Both the position numbers and the translations under genes were made by a program. Shown in pieces: positions 12,101 through 23,817 of a stretch of 64,000 nt of DNA. The stretch is from positions 62,001 to 126,000 of the forward strand of contig JAIWNI010000058.1 of the NCBI GenBank assembly GCA_025331435.1. The letters run 5' to 3'. Source of the stretch: Choanephora cucurbitarum (taxonomy: Eukaryota; Mucoromycota; Mucoromycetes; Mucorales; Choanephoraceae). How positions within the stretch are numbered: position 1 is the first letter of the stretch; the number at the start of each line of letters is the position of its first letter. The notes under the pieces are model-generated. The model searched no databases. It saw only the letters and a program-made list of their open reading frames with translations, and was not told where the DNA came from.

Positions 12101-15100
12101 TATCCAATCTAAATCAAGATTGCTTGTGTCAATAGATACATCCTTCAAATGGTTTGAGATGGACACTAGTGAACCAAGGATAACGATACAGCTCTTTTTA
12201 ACCATGGGAGATACATTATGTGGTATATTATCATTTAAGAGCTACAAAGCAAGTAAATCAGATTCTGCCTTATGTATGTTACTTGTGTCATGTTGAGTCT
12301 TTGCCTTACTTGTTTTTCTATTGTGTCAATAAATGAAGGGATTAAAATATGTACACCGGGTAAACATGAGCCAAAAAGTCGCTCGGAATTTATCAGGATA
12401 GAATGGATAATTGTGTTGTTTTCAGAAGCCAATCCTTCCAAGATACACTTGTAGAATGCAGCATAATAGCCTTCAGGTACCTTTTCTTCAGGCCTTTGAG
12501 ACATCAATCTACACAAACTGCCATAAGCTACAGCTTTACCAGCATTAAAAGATCTACAAAGAATATCAATGAAAGTTCCAAGGTACGAATTTACAGTTTC
12601 TCTCTTTTCTTACTCTGGTAGTTCTGTTGCTTGAAATAGCCATGGTGCTACTTCATACATGGCTGGGATTGGAACATCTCGATAAGGCTGTTGAGCTCTT
12701 ACCAAACAAAGTGTGTCCCAGATTTCAACAACACATTGAATTGCTATCACATGGTTTCGAGGTCGCTAATTTTTTTTTAGAATGATAAGCTATTGTGTTG
12801 TCAAACAACTTTTTTTTTCTTGGGTTACCTCGATAGCATTAATGTTGCCAATAGTCAATAACATGTTTTTCCAGATACTCAAAACCTGTAGGCCATCATA
12901 GGAAACATTATTCAGAACCAAGAATTCAGGACTTCTGAAGGAGCCAAGACTAACAGGTAACTTTTCCGATACAGCAGCTGGATTGGCCATCACAGAAAGC
13001 GATTCTCCTGCAGGCCAAGCTGAAGATGAAGAGGTACGATTGGACTACAAGAAATCTACGGATCAATCTAAATTCATCCTTTATATACACCACTTTGACT
13101 TACTTTAGTTGAAATCTCTTCTATTGAGCTAGCACTTGCATGATCCCATTCAAGCGTATTTTTCTTATCGTCATCCTTTGCAGAACTTTTGACAATGGTA
13201 GGCTGTGTGTTATCGCCGTGATGAACAAAATTGAGTAATTTGGAGCCTGAGTCTTGCCATAACGTATCGAGTTGCTGAATACTGATGGTACGACGTCCAG
13301 TTGACTTGTCGCTTGCGACAGTATGATTCAGTGTAGCATTGTTTCCTGCATTGCTATTGATACTTCCCGAACGGCCTCTCAAAGCATGTCCGTTCGTGTT
13401 GTTTGTGCTGCTATTGTTAGTACCGCTATGGAATGTATTTCCTCTTTTTCCGATGGATGTGCTAGATGGCTGTGCGTTGCTTGCATTATGTGTATTATGT
13501 CCACTACTTGCATGTGATGGTGTATTTGATGAAGAATTAGCAGGCTTGATGTTCTTGATACCGAATTTGACGGTATTGGTTACGCCATAATCAATATGTG
13601 CATCTTCCAACTCCTCATCTACTACAAGTGCTAGACTGGCTGACTTTCGATCTGTTTTGAATGGATTTGCTATATCCGATAATGAAGCACTACTTAGATT
13701 GCGAAGTAAATTGGACATACTGCCTTCTGGCTCAGGTGTACTCTCTAGCATTTGTCTCTCTAAAATGAAGAAAGTCAATTAAGCAAAAAAAAAAAAGAGA
13801 GAGGAGGCACTAATTCCTTTTCTTCTGTCAAACTGTACCTTGTATGTTATTGTGTCTCGTCTTTGATTTGGAACGAGAGCTATTCCCGCCTCTAGAATGT
13901 ATGGATGCTCCACTATTTGTGTTATTATTATTTGAGCGTCCAGTAGTGCCACATGTGTTTGCGTTGTTGGATGGAAACTCTTCGACTAATCGATGCTTAG
14001 TGTCAGAATATAGTTCATAATCCACTTTATAGAGCCTTGAAGACAATAGGCGGGTTAACTTTTGCATGATTCGCTAGACAATTTTAAAGTGAATACAATT
14101 GTTTCTTTGTCTTATGGTGTTATTTACCACCCATTGATTTAATGATTGAGGCCATCGCATAGAACTACCCAAATGAGTCTTTAGGTGATGCCATAACTCC
14201 ATATGTGTAATCTTTGCTCGAATAAAAGCGTGAAACAATGTCTATTCAAGCCGAAAATGAGATTCATGTTAGAAGACTGTATCTGGTTGACTGCTTCATC
14301 ATCTTGTCTCTTACCTCCCAAATATAATCTGCTAATTCTTCAGCTAAAGATTGCACGGGAATGCGGCTATACTTTTCAGGTTGGCTCATAAACCATTGTT
14401 GTATATCCAATAAACATTGTAGTAATAGTTCCCAACTTTCCCATTCAATATCAATTCCACCCTTTGATACTGTAATGGAGCGATAGACGCTGATAGCATC
14501 TTTATAGAGTGCCACAAGGCCCTCCCAATCAGCTACTTGTTGAGCATTAAACGCTTGTGCATCTCTGTTGCTTTGCTGTGTTGCGTCTTGTCGACGATCT
14601 TCAAAAACAAGCTTAATCATAAGCATATAACGTCGCAAAAATGTATTGGCATCAGAATAATCTTCATTCATAGTGGTGCTCTTTAAAGGTAATTGTGGCG
14701 CATACTCTTCTACGGGCGAAGTGGAAAATACGCGGGAAGAAGAAGAGGAGGATAGGATGGGATCGTTGCTGACTGAATTGTTGGATACAGATGCAGTACT
14801 GCTTGACCGCGTCACAACGCTGCCTGATCTACGTAGGAAAGAGGGACGTTCATCCTCATTACCCAAAATCCAGACACCCAAAATATGAATAGCACCTCGC
14901 GTAATATCACGGTATTGTGGGTTAGTACATGGTAATACAAGTGATTGGCGTATGATCTCATGAAGCATTTCTCGAGTCTCATGCGATGACAGTACGATTG
15001 ATTTCAAAATAGGTGTTGCTGGAGAAGAGACTGCTGTAGCTGCACCAGAAGCATGCGATGTTTGTGGCCAATGAAGATTGGCATGATGACTGTCATTGTC

Positions 15101-16641
15101 AAGACAGTAGCCAATCAAGAACTTCAGAAGGGATCGAAGGATAGAAGGGGGACAAGAAGGAAAACCGCAGGCTAATATTTTATATAAACACATCAGTACA
15201 GGCCCTTCTCTCTCTGATCTCTCTTTCTATCTCAAACAGTTTAAACTTACTGCCAGTTTTAAGCGATCCCTCAACAGAAAGCGATTTGGAAATCAAGGGC
15301 ACAAATTTGGTCATATAACAAGTTCTAAATATCTTAAATAGAAACTTGGCACTGGCTGTAGCTGCATCGATACCAACACCTGTGGCAATACCATCGTCAG
15401 GTTCAAAGTGATCGCCTGGAGGATAGTCGTATTCATCTGGTGGTGGTGGTGATCCTGCAGCAACATAGGCAAGTCGGACCAAATTGGAAATGAAAATATG
15501 AATCAAAACAATGGAGTCATTGAATGTGGGTTGAGAAGGATTTGGATAGAGTGATGGCGTATCATCGCCTAAAATAAGTCGTTGATTCAACTGGATCGGG
15601 CTTGATTTGATCTTGTCGCTTCTTGATAATCCATGATTGACTTGTTTGTCTGGATTTGCATGACTCTCTCTTAGCTTTTTCACAAATTGAAGACCGCCTG
15701 TATGCAGCTTATTGGATGCTGTGTTAGTAGCTGCTTCATCCATATCATGAATTTGAGAAGGACTAGAGAGGTGAGTAGTAGCGTGCATTGGCGTAGGTGC
15801 AACAGGTGCTTGGTTGATATTTGAAGTATTTGTAGATGTTGAAGGTCCATAAGGCTGGATATCGTCCAGCACAAACAAATCCAATGAAATAGCATTAGCG
15901 AATAGATTCATGCACTCAGGGTATTCGACTACTTGGTCGTTTAACCATAGCAACAAAAGTTGGAACCCAAGCGCGCGGAGTCTTGGATGGTTGCCATGGT
16001 CCAAAATGTGGGTCAGAATGATAGCAATGTTACTACGCTGCCACCCATTTCGCATAAGCTCAGGTACATATAAAAATATTTTTCGAAGCAGCAAAAGCGT
16101 TTTCTGTAGACCAACTAGTTCTTTAGAATTCCAAGACTGAGGTCGTTCTGACTTGTCTAAAGGTACGTATAAAGAAATCAGTCGTTGTTTCTTTAAAAGT
16201 ACTTTGTCTTATTACGTTTTATCTTTTCTATTTGATGCATGCAAGTGTCAAATACAACTTGAAAGACTTGTTCAGCATTCTCTTGAAAAAATCTAGCTTG
16301 GTCGAACGTGTTGGTAGCATCTTTTAAATAGAAGGAAAGATAAGTTGGTACACATAAAAAAAAGAGAGATGCTCATTGTAGTTACCTATAAAACTCCACA
16401 GGCTTTGTGCTCTAGACTTTGTCTTCTGTCTCTCGTCTAAAAAGTTTTTTGCCTTCTTCTTTAGCTTCTCGTTCTTATCCTCCTTGCCTGACAGTGTGAA
16501 AGTTGAATTGGAAGGTAAGATGGGTACATCTAGATTAGTTTCTGTGTGTTGATTTAAGATAATATTAGGCGGTAATGAAGGTTTGTCTGTTGTATGAACA
16601 AGGCCTTTTTTTAAGGACGAAGAAGGAATAGCCTTCCTCAT
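9101..16641 (-). CDS. RalGAP alpha-like GTPase-activating protein (tuberin/RapGAP superfamily)
   Basis: A very large gene of about 17 exons encoding roughly 2,100 aa. The N-terminal third is helical repeat with the RalGAP-alpha signature [13 protein letters not shown]...[16 protein letters not shown]. The middle (13074-14067) is a low-complexity Asn/Ser/Thr/His-rich linker. The C-terminal RapGAP domain reads [17 protein letters not shown], then [32 protein letters not shown] and [21 protein letters not shown]; the Asn of IGND is the catalytic Asn thumb of this superfamily. The last exon (9298-9101; intron 9360-9299) carries [13 protein letters not shown]...[11 protein letters not shown], the conserved RalGAP tail, and ends at TAA 9101. 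A shorter version ending at 9319 would be an intron read-through. It should stimulate GTP hydrolysis on a Ras/Ral/Rheb-type GTPase in the cytosol. Tsc2 is the main alternative, but the N-terminus fits RalGAP alpha better. Confidence 0.87.
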
Positions 16642-19503
16642 ATTTATGTGTACTAGATTAATAAATAAAAAGCGAGAAAGAAGGAAGAAGAGTAAAGACC
16701 TTCCCCCAGAATGATGCTCAAAGCAAAGTAAAAAAAAAATTAAAGTATCGCACTTTCAAACAGTCTAAAGTTGCACAATATAACAAGACATTTAATATTA
16801 AAAAAGACACTTTTCTTCTTTCTACTCAAGGACCACTGGCTAATAGAAGAAAGATAAATAATAAGCGCGAGAAAGCAAAAAACCTGGCTCTTCTTCTTGT
16901 CTTAGAAGCTTAATTACTGTAGTTAAAGGAGAAGCAAAATGATTAATGCATTTCGAGCTATAATTTATACCTGCAATTGTAACACAGACGCTGTTTTTTA
17001 TGGGCTTTTTTCTTTCGGATCACATGTATATTGCTTCCGGAGAAAGGTTATAGGATTAAGGAAAAAGAATGATGCTCAGTGATATACCTCTTTCGGTTTC
17101 AATTTGGACATGTCAAAAGCTGTAACCGAGCAGCTAGGAAATCTATGCTTCGACTCTCATTTGAGACTTGTTTACTTAATTTAAGCATCTATTTTCTAGA
17201 CATAAGGTGATGTACAACACAACAGTCAGTACCTTGTATGAACTCATATACGCAAGCAGAGGAGACAAATCTCCTTGAACGGCAGTTGTTTTGAAAAAAA
17301 AAAAAGAGCAAGGGCAGTTAAATGGACTACTTCAAGTCAGCAATTGACTTATTCAATACGAATTTGACTCTCTGGAAATTGTCATAAGAAAAACCAGTAC
17401 GTTTTGTTGATGCTGACTTTAGATAAGCTTTTTGATAGCCATCTGGTACTTCTATCCATTGGGCAAATTTATTATATCATTCTTTAAAATGAAGCCATTT
17501 ATTTGATGACTATCATTGTATGCAAGTGAAAGTGCTTTCTCTGGTTCATTTGGGGACTAGCAGGATAGTAATTTTAGATTTATGTTGAATAGCAGATTTC
17601 AACCTTAGAGCTTTTAGAGCACTTCTTTGAGTATTTATGCACTCCCTTTAGTTCTGTCTTGAATGATATTAGCTGCTTTCACTTTGTTCGTTTTGTTTGG
17701 TTGGCCATGGTTCTGACAAGTAAAGGCTCAAATATTGCGGCCAAAGAAATAAAACAAATTATTACAATAGCATGTGAGCATTTTGTTTCTGCTCTGATAG
17801 TTTTTTCTCGGTCCACTTTGTGTATTTTATAAATCAAGAGATGTCAGAGTATTAGCGGATCCCAAATAGGAAGAAACGGAAAAGCCAATGCTATCAATCT
17901 ATGGTACTTTGAGTACTGCAACTCTATTCCTTGAAAGGCAATTGCCGCTTACAAACAAAAACTAAGAATAGATGTTCTGAGCGTGACTCAAGAATCACCG
18001 GCTTCATTTCCATCCTCGTCTATAGTGTTTATTTCTTTCCAGTATTAAAAAAGAATCAATTGACTTTGATGTCGATTGGAATGACCTCTGAATGATGACA
18101 GTGTGAAAATTGATCTGTTCTTAAAGCCAACAAAGACACAAAGACTCGAGTTTGTTAAAACAAAAAAAAGGCCAAGGACTGAAATAACAGATTCTTAATA
18201 TAGTGAAGCTATGAGCACTAGCACAAAGTAATAAATATAATGAAAATGCAAGGAATGCATACTATGCTGCACAATGTGAATGGAAGAGCTGTTCAAACCA
18301 TGATAGACCTATTGGTTCTAGATCTATTTCGATTGGCCATAAAGAAAGAAAACAGTATTGTGGTGTAATCAGGTAATCGCAAAGTAGGTTTGGAGGAGAA
18401 CACAAGAGTGTCCCGAGACTAGAATTGACGTTTGGTTGTTGGCTTTTCGTGCCAAGTAGCTCCACGTTTTTGCTAGTTTCATATTAATGCATTGATAAGA
18501 CAAAAAGCCTGGATGTTACTGAGGTTTTTAAGGTTTTGCATTCTAGATTGTGTACATGCAATTTTCTTGGAGAACCACACACGTACCTGCGTGTATTGTA
18601 ACACAACATTTCTTTAAGATAGGCAACAAATGACTCTGTCACAAGAAAAAGTCGTGATTTATTTGACAGTTTTATGGCTAACCAATCACAGCAACTGATC
18701 TACAGAAATAGAAATTTTTGTTGCTTACTTTAAGATTTAAGAACAAATTTATCCAAATATTGGCGCATAACAATAACCTCGCCTTCACACAACAAACTTG
18801 TTCAGAAATAAAAAAAACAACAACGAGATCATTGCCTGCAGAAATGTGATAAATGGATCTCCAATACGCGTTGTTTTGAATTATGGCTACAGTAGTCGAT
18901 GAATCTAAGAGTATTTGATTTGAGAGTATGTTCGATTGAAGAGTAACGATCCTTCAGAATGAAAACCATTTTAAGCGCTAAAGCACCACCTTATTTAAGA
19001 GCGTACTTAATATTAGACTACACTTCTCATGGATATAGACACTCTTAAACAAGGCGACCGCCGCACATGTCTAGAACGAAAATGAAGTTATATTTATAAA
19101 TCAAGAGATTTTCAGGTGCCACGACACTCTGATACGACTGTGTACACCAGAGCAAATTGTAGAATCGATCAAGCATACACTATGTCCAAAAACCGCAATT
19201 CTGGTGCTTCGATTCTACTCGTTCTCCCTGAATAGCCACTCTTTTGTTTTTCCATAAGAGTTCTTGATGTACAAACATTACAGCTTATGTAAGGAGTTGA
19301 AAACATATTGGTTAATCCAAAAAACTCCCTTCAAATAGAATTGTACGGAAATGAACGTATATGGCGGTAGATGTCTTTTCTACCTTTTGTTTAAAGAGGT
19401 TGCAAATCCACTTTTTTTTTCACCAATTTGTTTTTTCTCTTCCTCTCTATTTGATTCATATTTTGTCTATACCCTCCTCTTCTCCACTTCATTCGGTATC
19501 ACA
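16642..19503. other. Long intergenic region, no gene seen
   Basis: 2.9 kb between two divergent genes. It is AT-rich, with stops in all frames and no family motif. An open stretch at 18262-18465 on the minus strand encodes nothing recognisable. The final 150 bp before the transporter ATG are T/C-rich, as expected of a fungal core promoter. Old repeats are possible but no copies or terminal repeats are evident inside the window. Confidence 0.4.
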
Positions 19504-21131
19504 ATGAACGAGAAGACATGTCAAACAATTTCTTCCATGGATCTCTTCTATCCTCGGTACATGGTTTTCTGCGTCTTTGCAGCCAGTTTCACTTTCTTTT
19601 CAACTGGTTGGGTAACTGGGTCGCCTAACTTACCGGGCGCTGTTACTCATCGCTGCGAGCAAGGTGATTTACATGTTGCAAGTCCTATCTTTCCTGATTG
19701 TCTACCAATGGGTACAAGTATGTGGGGATTTGCCGTTGCTTCTTTCTGCATTGGTGGTCTGATAGGTGGTATTGCTGGTGGTACTATCCAAACAAGATTA
19801 GGCCGTCGCAAGGCAATCATGTACAACACAATAGGATACATTGTTGGTGGTATTTTAATAGGCGTATCAATTTCGCCTGCGATGTTTGTAATAGGTCGTA
19901 TTATATGTGGGTTTTCATGTGGTCTCGGTACTGTAGCTACCCCAGTTTATGTAGGCGAAATAGCTACCATCAAGTCTAGAGGGCTTATGGGCACTATCAA
20001 TCAGCTCATGATCTGCTTTGGTATCCTTGTCACTTCCTTGGTGGGCCTTCCACTTTCTCGTGTTCCTCTTTGGCGAGTAAATTATGCGCTAGGTGCCGTC
20101 CCAGCTGTTTTGCAGGCTATACTTATGCTGTTTTGTACAGAGTCCCCTCGTTATCTAGTATCAATCAACAAAATTGATCTAGCTAGAGCCTGTTTACAAA
20201 AGTTGCGTCCTGGTTCGGATGTCACTCTCGAACTTTGCTCAATGATTGAAGGTCAATTAGGTTCTGAAGCAGCCGCAGCCTACTTGGCTAGTGATGGGTA
20301 TTTCCAAAGTAAGATTCCCTCAGAGGAGACATTAATGGAAACCATATCCGATAAAGAGAAGGTATACAACAGCAATGTTTCTAGCCAGTTACCTACCCCA
20401 CCTCCTATGTATGAACAAGAAAGCAAAAACCAGATGCGTTCACCTATGAACGTGGTAGAAATCTTTCGCGATCCAATCATCCGCAAAATTACATGTGTTG
20501 TCATTTTTATTCATGCTGCACAACAACTAATAGGTATCAATGCTGTCATGTACTATTCGACCGATATGTTTGGGGTTGTCTTTGATTCAAACATGGCAAG
20601 CTATATGGCTATCGTGTGTTATGCTATCAATGTTATATCAACTTTCCCTGCTATCTTCTTAGTAGATCGCTTGGGTAGAAGAGTGTTACTACTGGTGTCA
20701 GAAGTAGGCGCTGTTGTTTGCTCTATTTTGTTGGCAATTGGCTATATCTATAACAAGGGACCTTTGATGGTATTCTCAATCTTTGGCTATGTCTTTTTGT
20801 TTGGTGTAGGTGTTGCACCTATTCCTTGGATACTTACTTCTGAAGTGGCGCCAGTGTAAGTAAACAACATACTTCTAGTATGTTATGCTTATCATCTAAT
20901 TTATAATTTAGATATGCATCTTCAGCTGTAGCATCAGTAGCTGCTGTTGTAAACTGGTCTATGAATTTCTTAATTGGCCAATGCTTTCCTGTCATATTTT
21001 CAAAGATCCAAGGCTATTCTTTTATTATCTTTGGTGTTATTGGATTTATAGTTGTCTTATTCACATATTTTAGAATACCCGAGACAAAAGGTCGCTCAAT
21101 TGAGGATATAGTCGATGGATTTAAATCTTGA
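19504..21131 (+). CDS. MFS sugar (hexose) transporter
   Basis: Two exons (19504-20855 and 20912-21131, intron 56 nt) give 523 aa. I start at the ATG at 19504 (MNEKTCQ), in a CACAATGA context after a T/C-rich leader; an upstream ATG at 19351 would add a Phe-rich leader that looks like translated UTR. Sugar porter signatures are all present: RLGRRKAI in loop 2-3, PVYVGEIA in TM4-5, ESPRYL before the central loop, QQLIGINAVMYYS in TM7, VDRLGRR in loop 8-9, and RIPETKGRSIED at the C-terminus. The TM1-TM2 loop is long and holds two Cys residues, as in GLUT- and HXT-like carriers. It is a plasma membrane proton-coupled or facilitative hexose carrier; the substrate is not deducible. Confidence 0.92.
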
Positions 21132-21626
21132 TACTATTTCTGTTATTCCCTGCTTCAAATATAAAAATATTGCTTGTAATTATAGCTGTCTTCTTCTACT
21201 TTTACTTCATAATAAAATCAATCTTGATCGATATTAATCTGCTTGTGATATGATTTACTATTTGCTGTTGTCACGTTGGCTTTCTTTACTTATATTTGTT
21301 ACACAATACAAAATGACACCATACGAGTCGAAATTAAACGCGATTAGTCAAGCAACAAACATATCAAACCTATGTAAACTCTTGTTTATGCACAGCCTAA
21401 GATTTTAATGCCGTTGATTTTGGTGACTTTGGTTTCCAGATGACATTAAGTTTAAATAGCGCATACATTGGAGATGAGGTAAAGAGTGTTTAAGTAAGTT
21501 GAATAGCTAGTTATGAAGAATTGCTTGATTCGAATTCAAAACAGGAAATTCAAGCACAAAACCCTAAAATGCAATGTAATCGTGTAACAAATCAATGCGA
21601 TCTAGATAGTAGGTAAATACTATCTT

Positions 21627-21632
21627 CACGTG
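21627..21632. promoter_or_regulatory. CACGTG E-box upstream of ICP55
   Basis: A palindromic TCACGTGA lies 112-117 bp before the ICP55 start codon, a position typical of a bHLH (Cbf1/Pho4/USF class) site. Binding is inferred. Confidence 0.35.
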
Positions 21633-21743
21633 ATTTGTTCAAGCAGAACATCAACCCCTCCCTATTTTCCCCCGCATTTTAGAAATTCCTTTATTTTTTT
21701 TCTTGTTCTTTTTCTTTTACTTAATTCTCGAATATTTCGTATC

Positions 21744-22654
21744 ATGTTACGGTCGCAGCTGTCTAAGCTTTCTTATACCTCAGGTATGAATTGACAAACA
21801 AAAAATAGGCGTAATCTTCATCTTTTGTTTTCTTACTAAATCATACACTAGCACAAAAGATATCCCTGAATTTAAGACATATCACTCCTCGAGTTATTCA
21901 GCCTGCATGTCAAAGATTTTACTCCAACCTTGTTCCTGAAACACATAAAAGATCATTTGGACAGCCAACATACATCACCCACCCAAACTTGATGAAGAAA
22001 GGAGAGGGTAACGATATCCCCCGAGAATACCACCGAATGATAAAATAAATAACAAGAACAATGTAGTGACACCTGGACTCGGAGCGGAAGAATTTGAGAG
22101 AAGACGCTCTAACTTGATGAAGTCATTGCCAGAAGGAAGCACAGTAGTGAGCGTCGGTTACAGCACGCGCTACATGACAAACAACATTTTCTACCCATTC
22201 CACCAAAACACTGATTTTTGGTATTTGTCCGGTTTTAATGAGCCAGATGCCGCCATGATTCTAGGTTTGTGAGCTTGCGGTGTGTTTGTCTTTGATAGAT
22301 TCTAACCAATTGACTGGTCATCGGTGTAGAAAAAGATGCTTCTCGAGAACGCGGGTATAAGCAAACGATGTTTGTCTTACCCAAGAGTGCAAGTGCTGAA
22401 CTATGGGATGGCCCACGTACAGGTGTTGATGCTGCCAAGGAATTGTTTGGAGCGGATGAAGCTTATGACAACACTCGATTTCAACAGCATTTGAAGACCG
22501 TATTGGCTTCTGCAAAGCACATTTTTATGGATAGTCCTGGAAACATGCCTTCACTTGCTTCAAATGAAAACACCAAGAAACTAATCGAGACTGGTACGTT
22601 GAGCTCCTTTGTGATGCCAACTTTTGGAAAAGAAAAGCGTTTCGTCATCTCAGC

Positions 22655-22721
<67 letters not shown>

Positions 22722-23751
22722 ATATGTTTGGAATCATAAGAAATGTGAGAAAGAAAGAGGAAGATCGGTAACTAACACTGCATTACAATAGGACTCAAGT
22801 TGCAAACTATCTTGCCTTTAAGCAAAGTTGTACAGGAGCTTAGAATGATCAAAAGTACAAGTGAAGTGGAGATCATGAAAAAGTCAGGAATGATTAGTTC
22901 GAAAGCATTCATTGAGGCAATGAAGTGGACTAAACCTGGTCTAACAGAAGCTCAGTTATGGGCAAAATTTGATTACGAAATACGTATGAGAGGAGCCAGC
23001 ATCTTGGCATATGTACCTGTAATTGCTGGAGGACCTAATGCATTATCCATGCATTATGTGCGAAACGATATGGAATTGAGGTATAGTAAATGAAGTAAAT
23101 CAAGAGTGGCACTTTTTTTTGGACTAAATAGAACAATATGATGTAGGGATGGTGATCTAGTGTTGGTCGATTGTGGTGGCGAATACAATGGTTATGCTAG
23201 TGATATCACTCGTACATGGCCTGTGAATGGAAAGTTTACTGATCCTCAGAAAGAATTGTATCAAGCTGTCTTAAATGTGAACAAGGCTTGTATAAAATTG
23301 TGTACAGAAGTCAACAGCATATCTCTGCATGGCATTCACTCTCAATCGGTCAAATTGATGAAGCAAGAGTTAGACAAGATTGGATTTAAGGCAACTGCCT
23401 GGGTAAGCCTCTTCAAACAGCAAAATTGTCTTATTGTATAAGAAAGTCCTTAAAAATTCTATCTTTTAGGATATTGAACGAATCCTTTATCCTCATCATG
23501 TCGGTCATTATTTAGGCTTAGATGTTCACGATTTACACTCATTAGACAGATCGAGAAAGCTAAAGGAAAACATGGTTGTTACAATCGAACCAGGACTTTA
23601 TATTCCCTTTGACAACAAGTTCCCAGAAAAGTATCAAGGCATTGGTATTCGTATCGAAGACAACGTTGTTGTAGGCAAGCAAGAGCCTTATGTCCTTACA
23701 GCTACTTCTCCAAAAGAGATTGTTGATATTGAGTTTTGCTGCAGCAATTAA
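21744..23751 (+). CDS. ICP55: Mitochondrial Xaa-Pro aminopeptidase Icp55
   Basis: Seven exons (21744-21783, 21852-22007, 22067-22264, 22330-22659, 22792-23080, 23147-23402, 23470-23751) join to 516 aa. The first 50 residues are basic and Ser-rich (MLRSQLSKLSYTS...), a mitochondrial presequence. The family marker GEVTPGLGAEEFERRR follows, then the non-catalytic creatinase-like domain (YMTNNIFYPFHQNTDFWYL) and the pita-bread metallopeptidase domain. The five dinuclear metal ligands are visible: Asp in VDCGGEYNGY, Asp in ASDITRTW, His in HHVGHYLGLDVHD, Glu in VTIEPGLY and Glu in GIRIEDNVV. Icp55 trims one residue from presequence-cleaved mitochondrial proteins to stabilise them. A cytosolic APP3-type aminopeptidase P is the alternative; the presequence favours Icp55. 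It converges with DUS3, with 66 bp between stops. Confidence 0.93.
22661..22720. repeat. (TG)30 microsatellite in ICP55 intron 4
   Basis: Thirty uninterrupted TG units begin at the second base of the splice donor. Exon 4 ends at 22659 and the donor GT is 22660-22661, so the donor itself is the edge of the repeat. This intron (22660-22791) is 132 nt, about twice the length of the others in the gene. Confidence 0.95.
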
Positions 23752-23817
23752 CAGTCTAATGTCCTTATGTAAATAGTCTTTATTTCTTAAAACATTACTT
23801 GATTGTATTGATAGAAT

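Noticed and set aside
13323..13590. Plus-strand open frames rich in Cys/Ser
   Set aside because: Antisense of the low-complexity linker of the RalGAP-alpha gene.
18262..18465. 67-aa minus-strand frame in the 16.6-19.5 kb gap
   Set aside because: No motif, no splice partners, and composition like surrounding non-coding DNA.
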